Assembly (NCBI RefSeq): GCF_010093815.1
Contig: NW_022985565.1
Span: 211,924-275,923 of the forward strand
Reading direction: 5' to 3'
Length of the DNA: 64,000 nt
DNA from: Pseudovirgaria hyperparasitica
Lineage: Eukaryota > Ascomycota > Dothideomycetes > Acrospermales > Acrospermaceae
Positions 11,749 to 24,000 of the stretch are shown piece after piece; within the stretch, counting starts at the first letter, position 1; each line of letters begins with the position of its first letter. The notes below the pieces were generated by a model, which saw only the letters and a list, made by a program, of their open reading frames with translations, was not told the DNA's origin and made no database searches. Made by a program: the position numbers and the translations under genes.

Positions 11749-13024
11749 TCGCTCCCTCTCTCTCTCCCTTTTTTTCGTTGTTACAAAGGTCGTGCAGATC
11801 GCTCTTCTTGTCTGTGCACATTCTACCACCTCTTCTTCGACACTCTCATTAACATGTCTTATGCTTTTTACGTCTCGGCCGGGCGGAGTTTTATAGGTTA
11901 AAAGGAAAAAAGGGCTCTGGCCGAACATCTCACTTGCTATTTCTCTCTTTTTGGAATCATGTGGCATCTTGGACACGACGGAACGGGATCTGGGACTTGG
12001 TTGACAAACTAAGGGCGTCTATACTACGGTCGACGCGACATGTCCTCATCTATGCGCAGGAAGAATTGGAATTTTTGAACATGTATTTTTTTGGCAGCAG
12101 TCGAGAAGTCTAATCCGACACATTCACATGCCAGACATGATGTGTGTGTGCAGGCAGAGAAGTGGATTCTAGATTATCTATACCGACAATCAAGTCCAAT
12201 ACAACAATCCACATGCGCGACATGCCATGTGCAGAAATGGAATGTACGTTACTTGTACCGACATCCAAGTCCAATACAATCCACATGCGAGACATGATGT
12301 ATGCAGAAAAAAATGGACTGTACATTACTCTGTACCGACATCCACGTCCAATAAATACATGCGGATGCGAGAGCGCGCACCCCCGTTTCCCTCAAGCCTG
12401 CTACCTGTATGTTTCTGCCTTTCAACATGTCTATGCGCGCCGCCGCCGGAGTTCACACTCAGCGGCGGCGGCGGCGGGGTGTGTGTGGCACGTGGACCGA
12501 GTGTGCCTCCAACCAGGCCTGAGCTGGCTAGTGCATCTTATTACAGAGCTGCCCCACGCTCGTTCTTGCCCGGGTTGTGTGCTTTTCTCTAAACAACAAA
12601 CACTTCCAAACACACACATATACACTCCACATACCTCTCACTCACTCACTCACTCATTCCCTCACTCACTCACCCTCCATCCCCCTCCTTGACTCTACAC
12701 ATTCACTCTCGCCTACTACTCCTTCCTTGGCCCGTCACGATTGGCCCCAAGCCTCTTCACCTCCTCCCAAAAGGCGCGCGCCCCCCTCCCCGCCAAAGTT
12801 CTGCCTAACCGCTGGCAGTATCAAGGGTCTTTTCTCTCTCTCTCTCTCCCTCCCTCCCTCCCTCATCTTCTTTTCTTTCGCGTCTTTCCCAGCCCAAGTA
12901 ACTAGCGACCTGCGACCGTACCGCTCCCTGCCGCCACCGCCGCCGTCGCGACTGTCGTGACCTCTAATTATCAGTATCATCTCGCAAAAGTCCGTCTGTA
13001 CGAATCCAGGCCCTGCAAAAGACC
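11749..13024. other. Intergenic region with a degenerate minisatellite and CT-rich CKS1 leader
   Basis: This 1.28-kb spacer holds the 3' flank of the upstream gene, a tandem array of about 70-75 bp units (listed separately), a GGC/GCC cluster near 12,440-12,480, a CACT array near 12,640-12,675 and a CT-rich stretch (about 12,820-12,900) that probably belongs to the CKS1 promoter or leader. No gene is supported. Confidence 0.55.
12115..12362. repeat. Degenerate minisatellite, about three 70-75 bp units
   Basis: Three successive blocks share the order: CACATGCnnGACATG, then GTGCAGAAATGGA-like, then TACCGACATCCAAGTCCAATA. The first unit is the most diverged (ACCGACAATCAAGTCCAATACA). Only the second and third are nearly alike. 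The array is untranslated as far as I can see. Confidence 0.75.
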
Positions 13025-13604
13025 ATGGATCTCGACTACTCTCGCCGGAATAAGAAACCCCGCCCCCTGTCGGACGCCGAAAAGGACAAGCTGGACGAGT
13101 TTGTCGAGGCAATCCACTACTCTGCTCGGTACGTTGGTTTATAAACGTGTACCTACCTGTTGGTGTCGGATTATTGTGTGTTGCTCACGACAAGTTCTTC
13201 CGCGCAGATACTCGGACAGCGAGTACGAGTACCGCCACGTGCAACTGCCCAAGACGATGTTGAAGGCTATACCGAAGGAATACTTTGACGGCGCTCGCGG
13301 CACCCTCAAGCTGCTGTGGGAGGAGGAATGGCGGGGGCTCGGCATCACGCAAGTAAGGCACACATGACCCGGAGGAGAAGAAAAGCTTTTTTGCAAAAAA
13401 AACACGGCCTGGGGCTTATTCGATTTTTTTTTCTCTCTTGCGCAGAGTCTAGGATGGGAGCATTACGAAGTGCACGAGCCGGAACCTCATATTCTCTTGT
13501 TCAAGTGAGTGAAAAGGGAGAGCCCATCCGACCTTTTATTCGTGTCATGCTCACCACCTCCACACAGACGCCCTATCAATTACCAACCGCCAGCACAGCA
13601 CTGA
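13025..13604 (+). CDS. CKS1: CKS1, cyclin-dependent kinase regulatory subunit
   Basis: Small CDK-binding protein that docks phosphorylated substrates to Cdk1 in the cell cycle. Exons 13025-13128, 13208-13352, 13446-13504 and 13568-13604 give 114 residues. Introns are 79, 93 and 63 nt, and all junctions keep phase. Family hallmarks are present: [15 protein letters not shown], the phosphate-pocket Arg in [25 protein letters not shown] and the conserved [13 protein letters not shown] end. Length and motif order match yeast and human Cks proteins. Single reading frames cover only fragments of this gene, so a frame-only scan would miss it. Confidence 0.95.
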
Positions 13605-15236
13605 CCCGAATTCCTCGTCCGGTTTTGACCTCCTCTGCTATCCGAGCCGCTTGGTGAAGACATCGTATACTTTCCAATATTACTACAGATGATATCTAAT
13701 ACGAGACTAGATTTTTTGGGTCTAAAAGTATGGGGGACGAGTTGGGGGAACAGATGCAGAATATATCCCAAAGGGGAACTTGCTGTTTCAAGATCTTTGA
13801 AGTTTTGTTCAAAGCCAGATTCGGAGCGAGAGGCGAGGGAAAAAGAGTGGAAAGCATTGATGAAATGATGGAACGACTTTGTTGTGAGCTGTGTGTGTGT
13901 GCATGCATATCGCGTATTTGGAAGTTCTGGCGTTGGAGTTTCTTTATTTAAACTTTTGCCCCCCCCCCCCCTCTCCTCTTCTTGACAATCTTACTACAAA
14001 TGGCGAAGATTTCAGTGCAGCTTTCTCTGCTCTGGACCTGTACCTGTACCTGTGTGCCCCTTTTTCCACCCAACGTGTAATAAATATGTAGGCGAAGAGG
14101 AAAAAATGTGCGACAGACGACGACGACGACGCCACCCTCCTTTTTTTTTTTTGTAAAACAAAAAAAAAAGAAAGAAACTTTCTTGAACAAACCTGTCCCC
14201 CTCAACCTGGTCTCGCCATCCTGGCTGGCTATAATCAACAATACAGTTTTGCTGTGTTTCATGTTGAGTGTGTAGTTGTGTGTGTGGCAGGCATCGGGTT
14301 GGGTTGCTGCGCAGGGGCAGGGACTGGGACTGGGGATTGGGGATTGCGACTGGGATTGGGATCTAGGGCTTGGTTTGGTTTGGTTTGGTTTGGTTGCCTG
14401 AGGTAATTAATTAGGCTTGAGGTAGGCTTATGTAGACTTGAGGTAGGGTAGGTTAAGGTAGGCTTAAGGTTAGTACGTGAGGTTAATTGCGTTGTATGGG
14501 CGTAATCGATTGATTTGATTTGATTTGACTTTTATTAATTTAAGTAAACTTATTTACTAGAATAGAATTTTTGAGACGTGAGTCTTTTGAGTCTGAGTTT
14601 TTGAGATCTGGGGTTTTGAGACGTTGAGTCTTTGAGAACTAAAGTTTTAAAGTCTAAGTCTAAGTCTTGAGAGCTAATTAGGGCGTCCGCCCGCCTTTCT
14701 TTTATATCTACTAATGTATATTTGTCTTTCTCTCTATCTATTTACCATGTATATAGATAGACACTAAAGAAGATATTAAACGGGTAGTGGTGTGCTTGCG
14801 TCTATTATTATATATATCATTCGTAGCATTTTCTTTATTTAATTAGCTAGCGAGTTTTTTTCTTTCTTTCCTTCGAATAGGGTATCTGTATGTTATGTAT
14901 CTGTATCTGGATATGTAAATGATAATTAAGCCCAATCCCGATGATCGTGGATCTGTTTGTCGGAGCACGTGACTGCGCGTTTTTAGCGTGGGTCTTTTTT
15001 TGGCGGGTTGGGTCGGGTTTTACGCGCGTCGCGTTCTGCCTGGGCGGGTGTTTCGTCATACATTCGGGCATCGCTCGCAGCATTCTCCGGGGCTTTCGAC
15101 GACGACGACGACGACGACGTACGGTGAATGCTAATGCTGATGCTGATGCCAATTCTAATGCCAATGCCAATGGTTACAAGATACAAGACTACAGAGCCCG
15201 AATATCTCACAATACTATGCTAGACCGCCCGACTCG
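13605..15236. other. Long intergenic region upstream of FAN1 with mono- and oligonucleotide runs
   Basis: This 1.6-kb spacer contains a C13 run near 13,958, T and A runs near 14,141-14,170, five GGTTT units at about 14,371-14,395, GAGTCT/AAGTCT-type short repeats near 14,575-14,670, an ATA-rich part, a CGA trinucleotide run near 15,098-15,120 and degenerate AATGCY hexamers at about 15,126-15,172 just before the FAN1 start. The part from about 14,400 to 14,870 is AT-rich. No gene is called. Confidence 0.5.
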
Positions 15237-17905
15237 ATGCTGCGACGCAATAACACCCCACAGCCAAAGGCGTCCAAAGATGCGGATCTAGGCGAACGCC
15301 CGGCTAAGAGAGCGCGATACGAGCAGAAGCAGACGCCCAGCAGCAAGACCACGCGCCAAGACGCCCCCTCTGCGTCGCCGCACAAGTCCATACCAGACTC
15401 GGAAGACTCGGAAGCCTGCGGAGAAGGACAAGCAGAAGGCAGCGACAGCGAAGTCCCAAAACCCGCAACACGCCAGACTGATCTCGAGAGCGCCCTGCCG
15501 CAAGTCAGTACGTCGGAGCGAGATGCGGTTGAGGAGTATGAGATATTTCGCGCGTCGCAGGAGGGTGGTACGATCAACAAGCAGGAGGAGGGGCCGGCAA
15601 GCAAGTGGGCACAGGGCCGCAGCTCAATCTACGTCGACGCCTTCAACCTCGCGCTCGACACCGTGCTGGACGAGGAGAGCCATCTGTTTGACGAGCCGGA
15701 GCGGGCGGTCTTTGCGGCGTGGAGGGCGCTGGGGTACGAGGCGCAATATCTGTATGCCCATTCCACCATTCCGCAGCGTGTAGGCGGCCTTGCTCACCGT
15801 GTGTTTCGCGCAGCTACGTCCGCCTGTTCCTCCGCAAGACGGATGCGTGGCACCGCGTCGGCGGGCTCGGCTATCATCGTGATGTCGCGGACCTGGCGGC
15901 TGCGGTGCGGGTCCTCCAGGTGCGCCGCGATCTGCCTGCCTCGTCGACGGCGCAGGAGGTGTATCCTGGGGACGTGGGTAATGGGGAACGGATCCGGGGG
16001 GTAGACGGGACGACGTTTACGTTTGCGGATAGCTCCGAGGAGCATATTACGAGCTTGGAAGAGGCTTCGTCGCTCTTGCGGCTCGACGAGCTGAAGCTGC
16101 TGGCCAAGGAGGCGAAGGTGTCGGGGAGCAATAAGAAGGACCTCCTCAGGAAGCTGCGCAAGACGAGTGGGCGGCAGACGAGTCTCGGCTGGGCGGGCTT
16201 GAAGAGGTCGAATACGGAGGACTCGACAAGGTCGGCGGCTTCGGAGGAGCTGGGTAGTGTCGAGAGTCCCGGTGAGGATGCTATCGGCCGTATGAATGAA
16301 GCATCGCGGGATACGTATTTCACGGCGAAGATCATGCAGGAGACTGGGCCATGTATTCGTCTATCGCCCGTCCCGCTCAAGCTGTTCGAGCGGGTTCACC
16401 TGGTCTTCTATCGCTCCTCCGAGTGGACGGAGAAGTCGCTGACGACTATCATTCTGGCAAAGATTGCGCGACGCAACTTTCCGCCCTACATTGTTTCACG
16501 GTCCGCGAGCGTGTTCCCGTCTCGATCACTGCTCTTGGAATTTGAAGCGTCCATCAGAACACAATTCCGCATTGACAGCATCCTGGAGTCTAATGGGCCT
16601 CCAACGCAGGACGATCTGCAGAGCATACTGGACACGTTTGAGGCCGTCTACCCCCGTTGGCACAGGTTGATACTAGAAGAGCAGCAGAAGGAGGACACGA
16701 TATATTTGAGCGGGGAGGGTGCCTATCTCAGGCGTCTCTCGCCCGCCTGGGTCTACACACGCGTCGTCCACAAGGCAGCATACGTCATGGGCCTCGGGAA
16801 GTTCAAGCAGCACAAGCGCGAGCACGAACTGCTCACAGAACTCCTGACCCAGAGACTATTCCACCCGTCGCGACGCGGTGCATGGTATCAGCGCAAGGCA
16901 CTGCTTGAGGAGCATTACATGGGCGCGCTCACGCCAAACGACGGCCGCTCAGACGAGCTGCAGAAGAAGCACTGGAAGCGCATCGCCCTGGCTACCTGCG
17001 AGGATGCGCTGCAGGACCCCCTCGTCCACCTGATCTACCACTACGACCTGCAGAAACGGATCACGAAGCTGGAAAAGGCACTCAAGGTCCCGAAACGGTC
17101 ACAGCACGACTTTGCTCACGTGCGGTTAGCTGCGCCGGTGGAAGTAAACATCGAAGGCGTGCGCGTGGAGCGCGAGCAGCCCTTGCACAGCCGCAGAAAC
17201 AGTCCTGCCAGTCTCGGTGTTAGTGGTAGTGGCAGTAGCAGCAGCAGCAGCAGACGCAGCACCCGGACCATCTGGCTCGACCCGCTCAACGACAACGCGG
17301 AATGCACGGTCGAGGAGATGTGCCTGTCGCACTACCGCGCCGCCGGCTGGAAGGGCTACCACTCCGAAGGCGGCATCGTCCGAACCCTCTTCGCCTACCT
17401 CTTCTTCGACGTCATCTTCAGCTACGTGCCCAACGTCTTCCAGACCCCCTTCCAGACCTGCCCCCTGGACCTCCACACCGACGCCTTCTACCCAAGCCGC
17501 CTCTCCGAGATCAACGCCCGGCTCGCGCAGCTCGGCAACGGCGAAGCAGAGCCGCTCCTCCGGCGCGTGTGGGCCGCGCACGCGCACAAGAAGACGTGCG
17601 TCGTCGGCCTGGACTGGACGTACGAGCTCGCCGATCTGGTCGAGGTGGTGGCCTGCTTTGAGCCGGGCGCGCTGGCGACGCTGTGCAAGGTCCTGGCGCA
17701 GGAGTATGCGGCGCGTGGCGGGGGCGTGCCCGACTTGTTTCTCTGGCAGGTGGGCCGGCGGGAGGTTTTGTTTGCGGAGGTGAAGAGTGTGAATGATCGG
17801 TTGAGTGATGCGCAGCGGTTGTGGATTCATGTGTTGACGGGTGCGGGCGTGCGGGTGGAGTTGTGTAATGCTGTTGCGCGGGAGGTGAGGGTGGGGGGCT
17901 GCTAG
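15237..17905 (+). CDS. FAN1: FAN1 homolog, VRR-NUC structure-specific nuclease
   Basis: Structure-specific nuclease of interstrand crosslink repair in the nucleus. Exons 15237-15751 and 15814-17905 (62-nt intron) give 868 residues. Residues about 255-290 form a SAP-like DNA-binding motif (LRLDELKLLAKEAKVSGSNK). The C-terminal VRR-NUC domain carries GGGVPDLFLW and FAEVKSVNDRLSDAQRLWIHVL; the putative metal ligands are D812, E827 and K829, with the 15- and 2-residue spacing typical of PD-(D/E)XK in FAN1. The upstream YHSEGG block fits the additional conserved Glu. The N-terminal 120 residues are charged and disordered; I see no UBZ zinc finger, as is usual for fungal members. A Ser run lies near residue 650. 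The repeat island begins 180 bp after the stop. Confidence 0.93.
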
Positions 17906-18084
17906 ACTGACTGTATGAGTTAACGAGGCTATTTGTTGTTGTGAGTATGATATGATTTGACTTGTTGGTGACTGCTGTTCATTTATGCTTAATTCACGGG
18001 ATATGGGATCAGCGCCGAGACCGAGTATTTGCCGACTCCCAATCCCTGAATCTCGACTAAATATTAGAAACCACTTAATTATTA

Positions 18085-18140
18085 AGTTGACGTACCCACT
18101 AATGAGCCAACCCACTAATGAACCACGTGATTTAAGTACG
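18085..18140 (+). repeat. Left terminal inverted repeat
   Basis: Begins AGTTGACGTACCC after a TA dinucleotide and ends ...GATTTAAGTACG. It is the reverse complement of 33512-33567 with one transition (TTTAAG versus TTTGAG). Confidence 0.92.
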
Positions 18141-18701
18141 TGTCTATACGCGTACTTAATCTTTAATCTTAAAATACTTAATAACTACGCCTCCTCTACC
18201 TTCTTATAATACCTTATTTAGAAGATAATCTCTTAACGGCTATTTACTATTACTATTATTATCTCTATATATTAATCTAAGCCGTTACTACTATCTATAG
18301 TATCCTATACTCTACTCTTTAAAAATGCCTTAATAGATAGTAAGGCTTACGCTAAGTAGCTAATTATTACCTTTAAATACTATCTTCTAATTAAGAGAAG
18401 GATCTATATAATTAGATAATCTACTTAGATTAGATATAGATAGCCCTAAGCCACGCGATTATCTATAATATAGTAATTAAAATCACGGCTATATCCGGAG
18501 AAATAGTTAAATTAGATAAGAGATAGATTATAAAGTTCCTAATATAGAATATATGTATTAAAATACTCCTTAGTAAGGCCCTTAATAAGGAATAGATATA
18601 GACTACTATCTATAATATAATTAATACGTTCTATACGTTATATAATTAGATCTACTTTAAATTTAATATCCCGTCTAATTACCGTTAGAATATAGATAAA
18701 T
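18141..18701 (+). pseudogene. Left remnant of the TIR element's own coding region
   Basis: AT-rich DNA between the left TIR and the gypsy insertion. One plus-strand frame (about 18,450-18,700) is mostly open, with its stops at TAG/TAA codons that RIP could have made from CAG, CAA or TGG. I do not recognise a transposase domain. It should join 26,086 onward once the gypsy element is removed. Confidence 0.4.
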
Positions 18702-18929
18702 TATAAGAATAGAGTTATTAGATAGTAGTATAGTTAGATAGAATAATAGAGTATATTCTATTATAGAATAAATTACTACTAAACTCTTTTAGTAGAAATC
18801 TAAGAGTATATATATAAAGAGACGCTAATCTATCTAGTATATAACTATTTACCGCCCTTTACGTTACCTTCTAACCCTATTAGCTAAGGTATATATAGAT
18901 TAGATTCTATCTAAGACTAAGTTCTAATA
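18702..18929 (-). repeat. 3' LTR of the gypsy element
   Basis: 228 bp. It aligns without gaps to 25858-26085. By eye I count 18 differences, all transitions; in 16 of them this copy carries T or A where the other has C or G. Confidence 0.88.
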
Positions 18930-18945
18930 ATTATCCCTTCCCTCT
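18930..18945 (-). other. Polypurine tract of the gypsy element
   Basis: On the minus strand this reads AGAGGGAAGGGATAAT and lies directly against the 3' LTR, where the plus-strand primer of LTR retrotransposons sits. It fixes the element's orientation as minus. Confidence 0.7.
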
Positions 18946-21299
18946 AGAAAGCTACCCTTAGTAACCTAGATTATTATCTATCTCTATATCTCTATTCTAA
19001 GTCTTATAAGACCTTAGTTATTCTCTATACTTTATCTTAGATATTTACTAATATTTACTAATCTAAGATTTATATAAGTATTTTTCTAATAAACTAGATT
19101 TTATCTATTCTAACTTCTTATATAGATAAGATTATCTAATTAGGCCTAGCGTATTACGTAATATAATTAGATAAGTCTAAGTACTATCTATATTAAAATC
19201 TTTTCTTAGAAATATTTCTTTCTTTAAAAAACTTCTTAATTCTTTATAGAGTTTTTTAGATTATTAGATATATTACCTAATTCTTATAGATATAGATTTA
19301 TATAGATTTACTATAATTTAGTATAATTTATATAATTTACTAATTTTTATACTATTCTTAGCTAGTAATAGTATAATTTATAATAATCTATATAAATTAG
19401 TAATAATTATAATATAGTTTTCTAAAATCTTAACGCTCTAAAGTAATTAGTATAGAAATAGGCGTCTTTAAATAATCCCTATCTTATATATATTACTAAT
19501 ATATTAAAAGCTATTAATCTACTCTAACCTAGACCGGGCTCTAATAATCTAGCTATATATTATTATAGTTATTACTTTCTATTATATATTACTTATAGTA
19601 GTACTAAATCTATAATATATAGTACTTATATAACTAAGAAGTATTATTACTTATAGGTATTTAAGTAAGTTTAAAGAACTTTATATAGATTTACTTATAT
19701 TAGTATAGATTACTATTAGGCCTCTAGTAACCCCTACTAATAAGAAGTATAGTACTACTAATTATAATATCTTAGAGAAGGCTTTCTATAAGCTATATAT
19801 CTAAGATAAGAGTTATATCTAGGAGTACGATTCTAATAAGATCCGTAAGAATTTATTAGAATCTACTATAGCTATTATTACCGCGATTACTAGATATTAT
19901 TATTTTTCTTAAATTATTATAGATTCTTACTAATATATATTAATCTCTATAATAGTACTAAAATCTCTACTACTTTAGACTTCTTTCTATATACTAGTAA
20001 TATTAAAATTTCTAGAAAAGGTTCTAGTAAAAAGGCTAAGATTCCTTCTTTATATATACTAAAGAGCTATAAAATTAGAGAAGATAGCTCTAATCTAGAA
20101 GTTTCTATACTAAAGATATATAGTTCTATACTAATTATTAAATCTTTTCGCTAATTTATATAATTCTTAGCGTGCCCGTACCAGTCTATCTCTCTCTATC
20201 CTAGGTTCTACTACTCTATAGGTTTCTATAGAGGAGTTTATAGTTATAAGGCGCGCTATATAGAATTTATAGTATCGGAACGAAAGGCTAGAGACTTATA
20301 TTATAAAGCTCTATACTATACTAAATAAGAACTAGTAAAAGAAATTAGATATAACTATTATAGTAATTAGTACTTCTACTTCTACTCCGACTTAATTAGT
20401 TTAGATCTATACTAATTAGTACTAATATATCTCTTTTATCTAGTATTTTTAGTTTTTTAGTTTTAATTTTAAAGTAATCTTACTTCTTCTAGATAGATTA
20501 GTACAAGTTTATAAAGATCTATATAGATCTTTATATTTTCTTTTAGCTTTCTTAATTTTATCTTTCTTTAATAATAACTTCTTTAATCTCTTTAGTAATC
20601 TATACTAATCTATATTAATTAGTACTAACTTTTAATATCTATTTCTCTTAGTAAATTATTTTTCTAATTCTCTTTTTTAGTTAAATTTTTTAAAGTTCTA
20701 AGTTTAAACTTTCTAAGGAAGTTCCTTAATTCCTTAGAATATTTTAAAGATCTATATCTCTTTTATCTTCTTTCTTTTAGATAGCCGTTCTTAGTACTAA
20801 ACTATACTAAAAAATATTAAATCGCTATACTTTAGTATAATTCTCTATAATTCTATAGCTTTCTTTACTAATCGCTACTTATATACTAATATTACTACTT
20901 TACTAATATTTATTATAGATTCCTAAGTATCTTTATTAGAATTATATTCTTTCTAATAAATTTTATATAGCTATATACTATCTTCGGCGTATTACTAGCT
21001 AAGTATCTACTTAACTTTATAGATATCTATACCTTCTTATATAACTACTTTATATAGTATCTATTTAGAATAATCTAGTAATAATAAGGTATAAAATAGC
21101 TCGAGAAGTATAATATAGAATATATTATATATCTTTAATATAGAAGGGAGTTATAACTTATACGCCTAGTTATTAATTATATAAGTAATCTTATATAGAT
21201 CTATTATTATATAGTTAAGCTTCTTCTTTAGTCTAATACTATAAATATTCTTACTATTTAGTAAAACTTTATCTCTAATATTAAAGATCATGGGTTTTC

Positions 21300-24000
21300 T
21301 ACCCTTATTATAGTACGATTTACTATAATCTATAGTATCTTATAGTAACTTTATAACGCTTCTTTATATTTAGAATAGTTCTATAGTAATTTCTATTACT
21401 TTAATATTAGGTCGTTCTACTTTAAACTAAGTCCCTAAGAACTATATATTATAGTTCTAACTAAAGTTTACTTTAAACGGACTTACGTAGATTAATATAT
21501 ATTAGCTATTATTATACGCGAATTCCGCGATATAGACTAACCTTATCTAGTTATTCTACTTATAGTTATAATATATATATAAATACGCCTCGACTATCTA
21601 ATTCTACTACTCTATCTATCTATCTATTTATAGATAGAATATAGTACTAAGTTTCTACTTAATTCCTAGTATATAGTAGAAATCCTTCTAAAATTTAGAT
21701 ATTATCTACGGACCTCTATCTAAAACTATACTATTTAGTATACTATAGAGCCGGACTATATTATAGAGTAGTATATCTATAAGATCTAGTACTTAGATTA
21801 TCTTTCTTATAGAGATATAGTATAATATCTTTATAAATCTATCTAGAACTATAAGTAAACTATTATAAATATATCTAGAATACTTACTTAGGGGTAGATC
21901 TATAATAAAATCTATTAATAATTTCTTCTATATCTTCTTTAGTATAGGTAATAGCCTTAATTTACTATATAGTAAGTATCTATATACTTTTATATACTAG
22001 TAAATATTATATATTTTTATATAGTCCTTTATATATTTATAAAGACCTAGCTAGTTATATATTCTTCGGATTAAATCGACCGTTCTTATAATACTAAAGT
22101 ATTCTACTAACGCGTAATTATACTATTCCCTTAAAATATTAATTTATAAGCTATCTTCTAGTACGTAGAGTTAGCCTTAGAAGTAGATTACGTCTAATTA
22201 TTATTTCTATCTTAATAACTATAGCGGATCTATAGCGCTTTCTTTTATACTTATAACTTTCTTTACTAATATATTAGAATTCTAGATAGATTTAATTAAG
22301 TCTTTAAGGGTTTTCTTAGTTTCTTAGATATTTAATTAGATTACTTAATACCCGCTCTAATTCCCGCGGAGAATTACCGAAAGTATCCTAGCTTCTAGTA
22401 TTCTATTAGATAACTAGTCTTATAGTATCTAAAGTATAGTATAGTCTAACTTATACTAACTATCTACGTTATTCTATAACAATTTCTTATAATCTTTACA
22501 CCGCGATAGAGGATTAGCTTTATTCTCTCTTCTAGCTTTATATAAGATTTTAAAGTTAAATATTAATATCTACTTAGCCTAATATACTTATTAGTAATTA
22601 AGGACCTTAGTTAATATAAAGTAATATAGATTTATATAATCTAATAATAATTCGATCTAATATATAGAGCCTTCTAAATAATATTACTATTACTTAAAAC
22701 TCTTAATAATTATAAGTAGTTTCTAGTTATATATATTATAATACATCTCTATATCCGCTATTTTATAGAAAAAGAAAGTAATTAGATACTATTATACCTT
22801 ATCTTTTATATCTTTATACGATTAACTAATAATTCTAGTAATTATAAATTCTAACGCGTTAGTTTCGACCTAAATATACTTCTTAGAATTAAAATACCTA
22901 AGAATCGGCGTAGTTATAAAGTAATTCTTTAATAATCGGAATATATCTTACGCTTCCGGCGTTAACTATATCTTAACTAACTTAGCTTTACGCTATACTC
23001 GTCTATCTATAGAGATTTTACTACTATTCTCTATAAGTTTATTAAGCGGCGCTATAATTTATAAGAAGTCTATAATAAATTTATAGTAATAGTTTATAAA
23101 ATCTATAAATATTCTAATTTAACGTATAGTAGTAGATTCTAGCTATTCTATAATAGTCTTTATACGCTCTAGCTCTATTTTTAGGCCGCTATATATTATA
23201 ATAAAGCTAAGAAACCTAACTTCTTATTAGTAAAACTTATATTTAGATAATTTTATATAGAGTTTATACTATCTTAGATAATTTAGTACTAATTTCACGT
23301 ATTCTTTATAATTCTATATACTATTAGAGTGAATTAGTATATTATTAAGATAAACTACGTAAATCACGTTAAGTAATTCTATAAGTATAGTATTAATATA
23401 TTCTTAAAATACTTCTAGTATATTTATTAGCCTGAACGGTATAATAGTATACTTAAAATAACTATATCTAGTCTAAAATGCGGTTTTCTACTTATCTCCG
23501 TAATGAATTTAAAGCTAGTAATATATATCTTATAAATCTAGCTTTATAAAGTACTTTACCTTTATTAATTAGTCTAAAGATTTACTAACTAGCGGTAATA
23601 GATAATAATTCTTCTTAGTTACTATATTTAGTACCTAATAGTTAATATATAGATATAAACTTCTATCTTTCTTCTTTATAAAGAGAATAGATATACTAGC
23701 TAATAATATACTATAACGTATCTAGCCTCTTCTAAGGTATTCTTTAATATATTTATAAAGAACTTTAAGTTCTAGTCTTAAAAGTAGATAAAGTAGACTA
23801 TAAGGGATGTCTACTCTCTCTTTAAGCTTAATCTTTAGCTTATATAGTCTATAATTAGAGAGAAGTAACGTATCTCCTACTAAAAATATATCTATATACT
23901 ATGAATATACGTTAGATAGCGTGTCTTTACCCTAATTATTACTATTATTCTTATCTTTATTAATAATTAATAAGAATATAAGATAGATTAGCGATAATTA
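21300..24000 (-). pseudogene. Gypsy pol remnant: reverse transcriptase then integrase
   Basis: Minus-strand frames with many TAG/TAA stops. At about 23,546-23,420 the frame reads KLDL...DTYYQL then IHYGDE and KTAF, and at about 23,362-23,336 VVYLNNILIHS, where Ty3/gypsy reverse transcriptases have YLDD; both catalytic Asp codons read as Asn, as expected from G-to-A change. At about 22,130-21,900 an integrase-like stretch includes GIIRTVDLIRRIY, YGKLRLLP-like and DFIIDLP. Boundaries are approximate. Protease, RNase H and gag must lie between 24,000 and 25,850 but are too decayed for me to place. Confidence 0.75.

Noticed and set aside
12144-12692. 182-residue plus-strand frame over the minisatellite
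   Set aside because: The frame follows the tandem units and then low-complexity CACT repeats; no domain and no start context.
14941-15291. 116-residue plus-strand frame upstream of FAN1
   Set aside because: Built from CGA and AATGC repeats and overlapping the FAN1 start in another frame.
17126-18115. 329-residue minus-strand frame
   Set aside because: Antisense to FAN1 and running into the transposon TIR; no family likeness.
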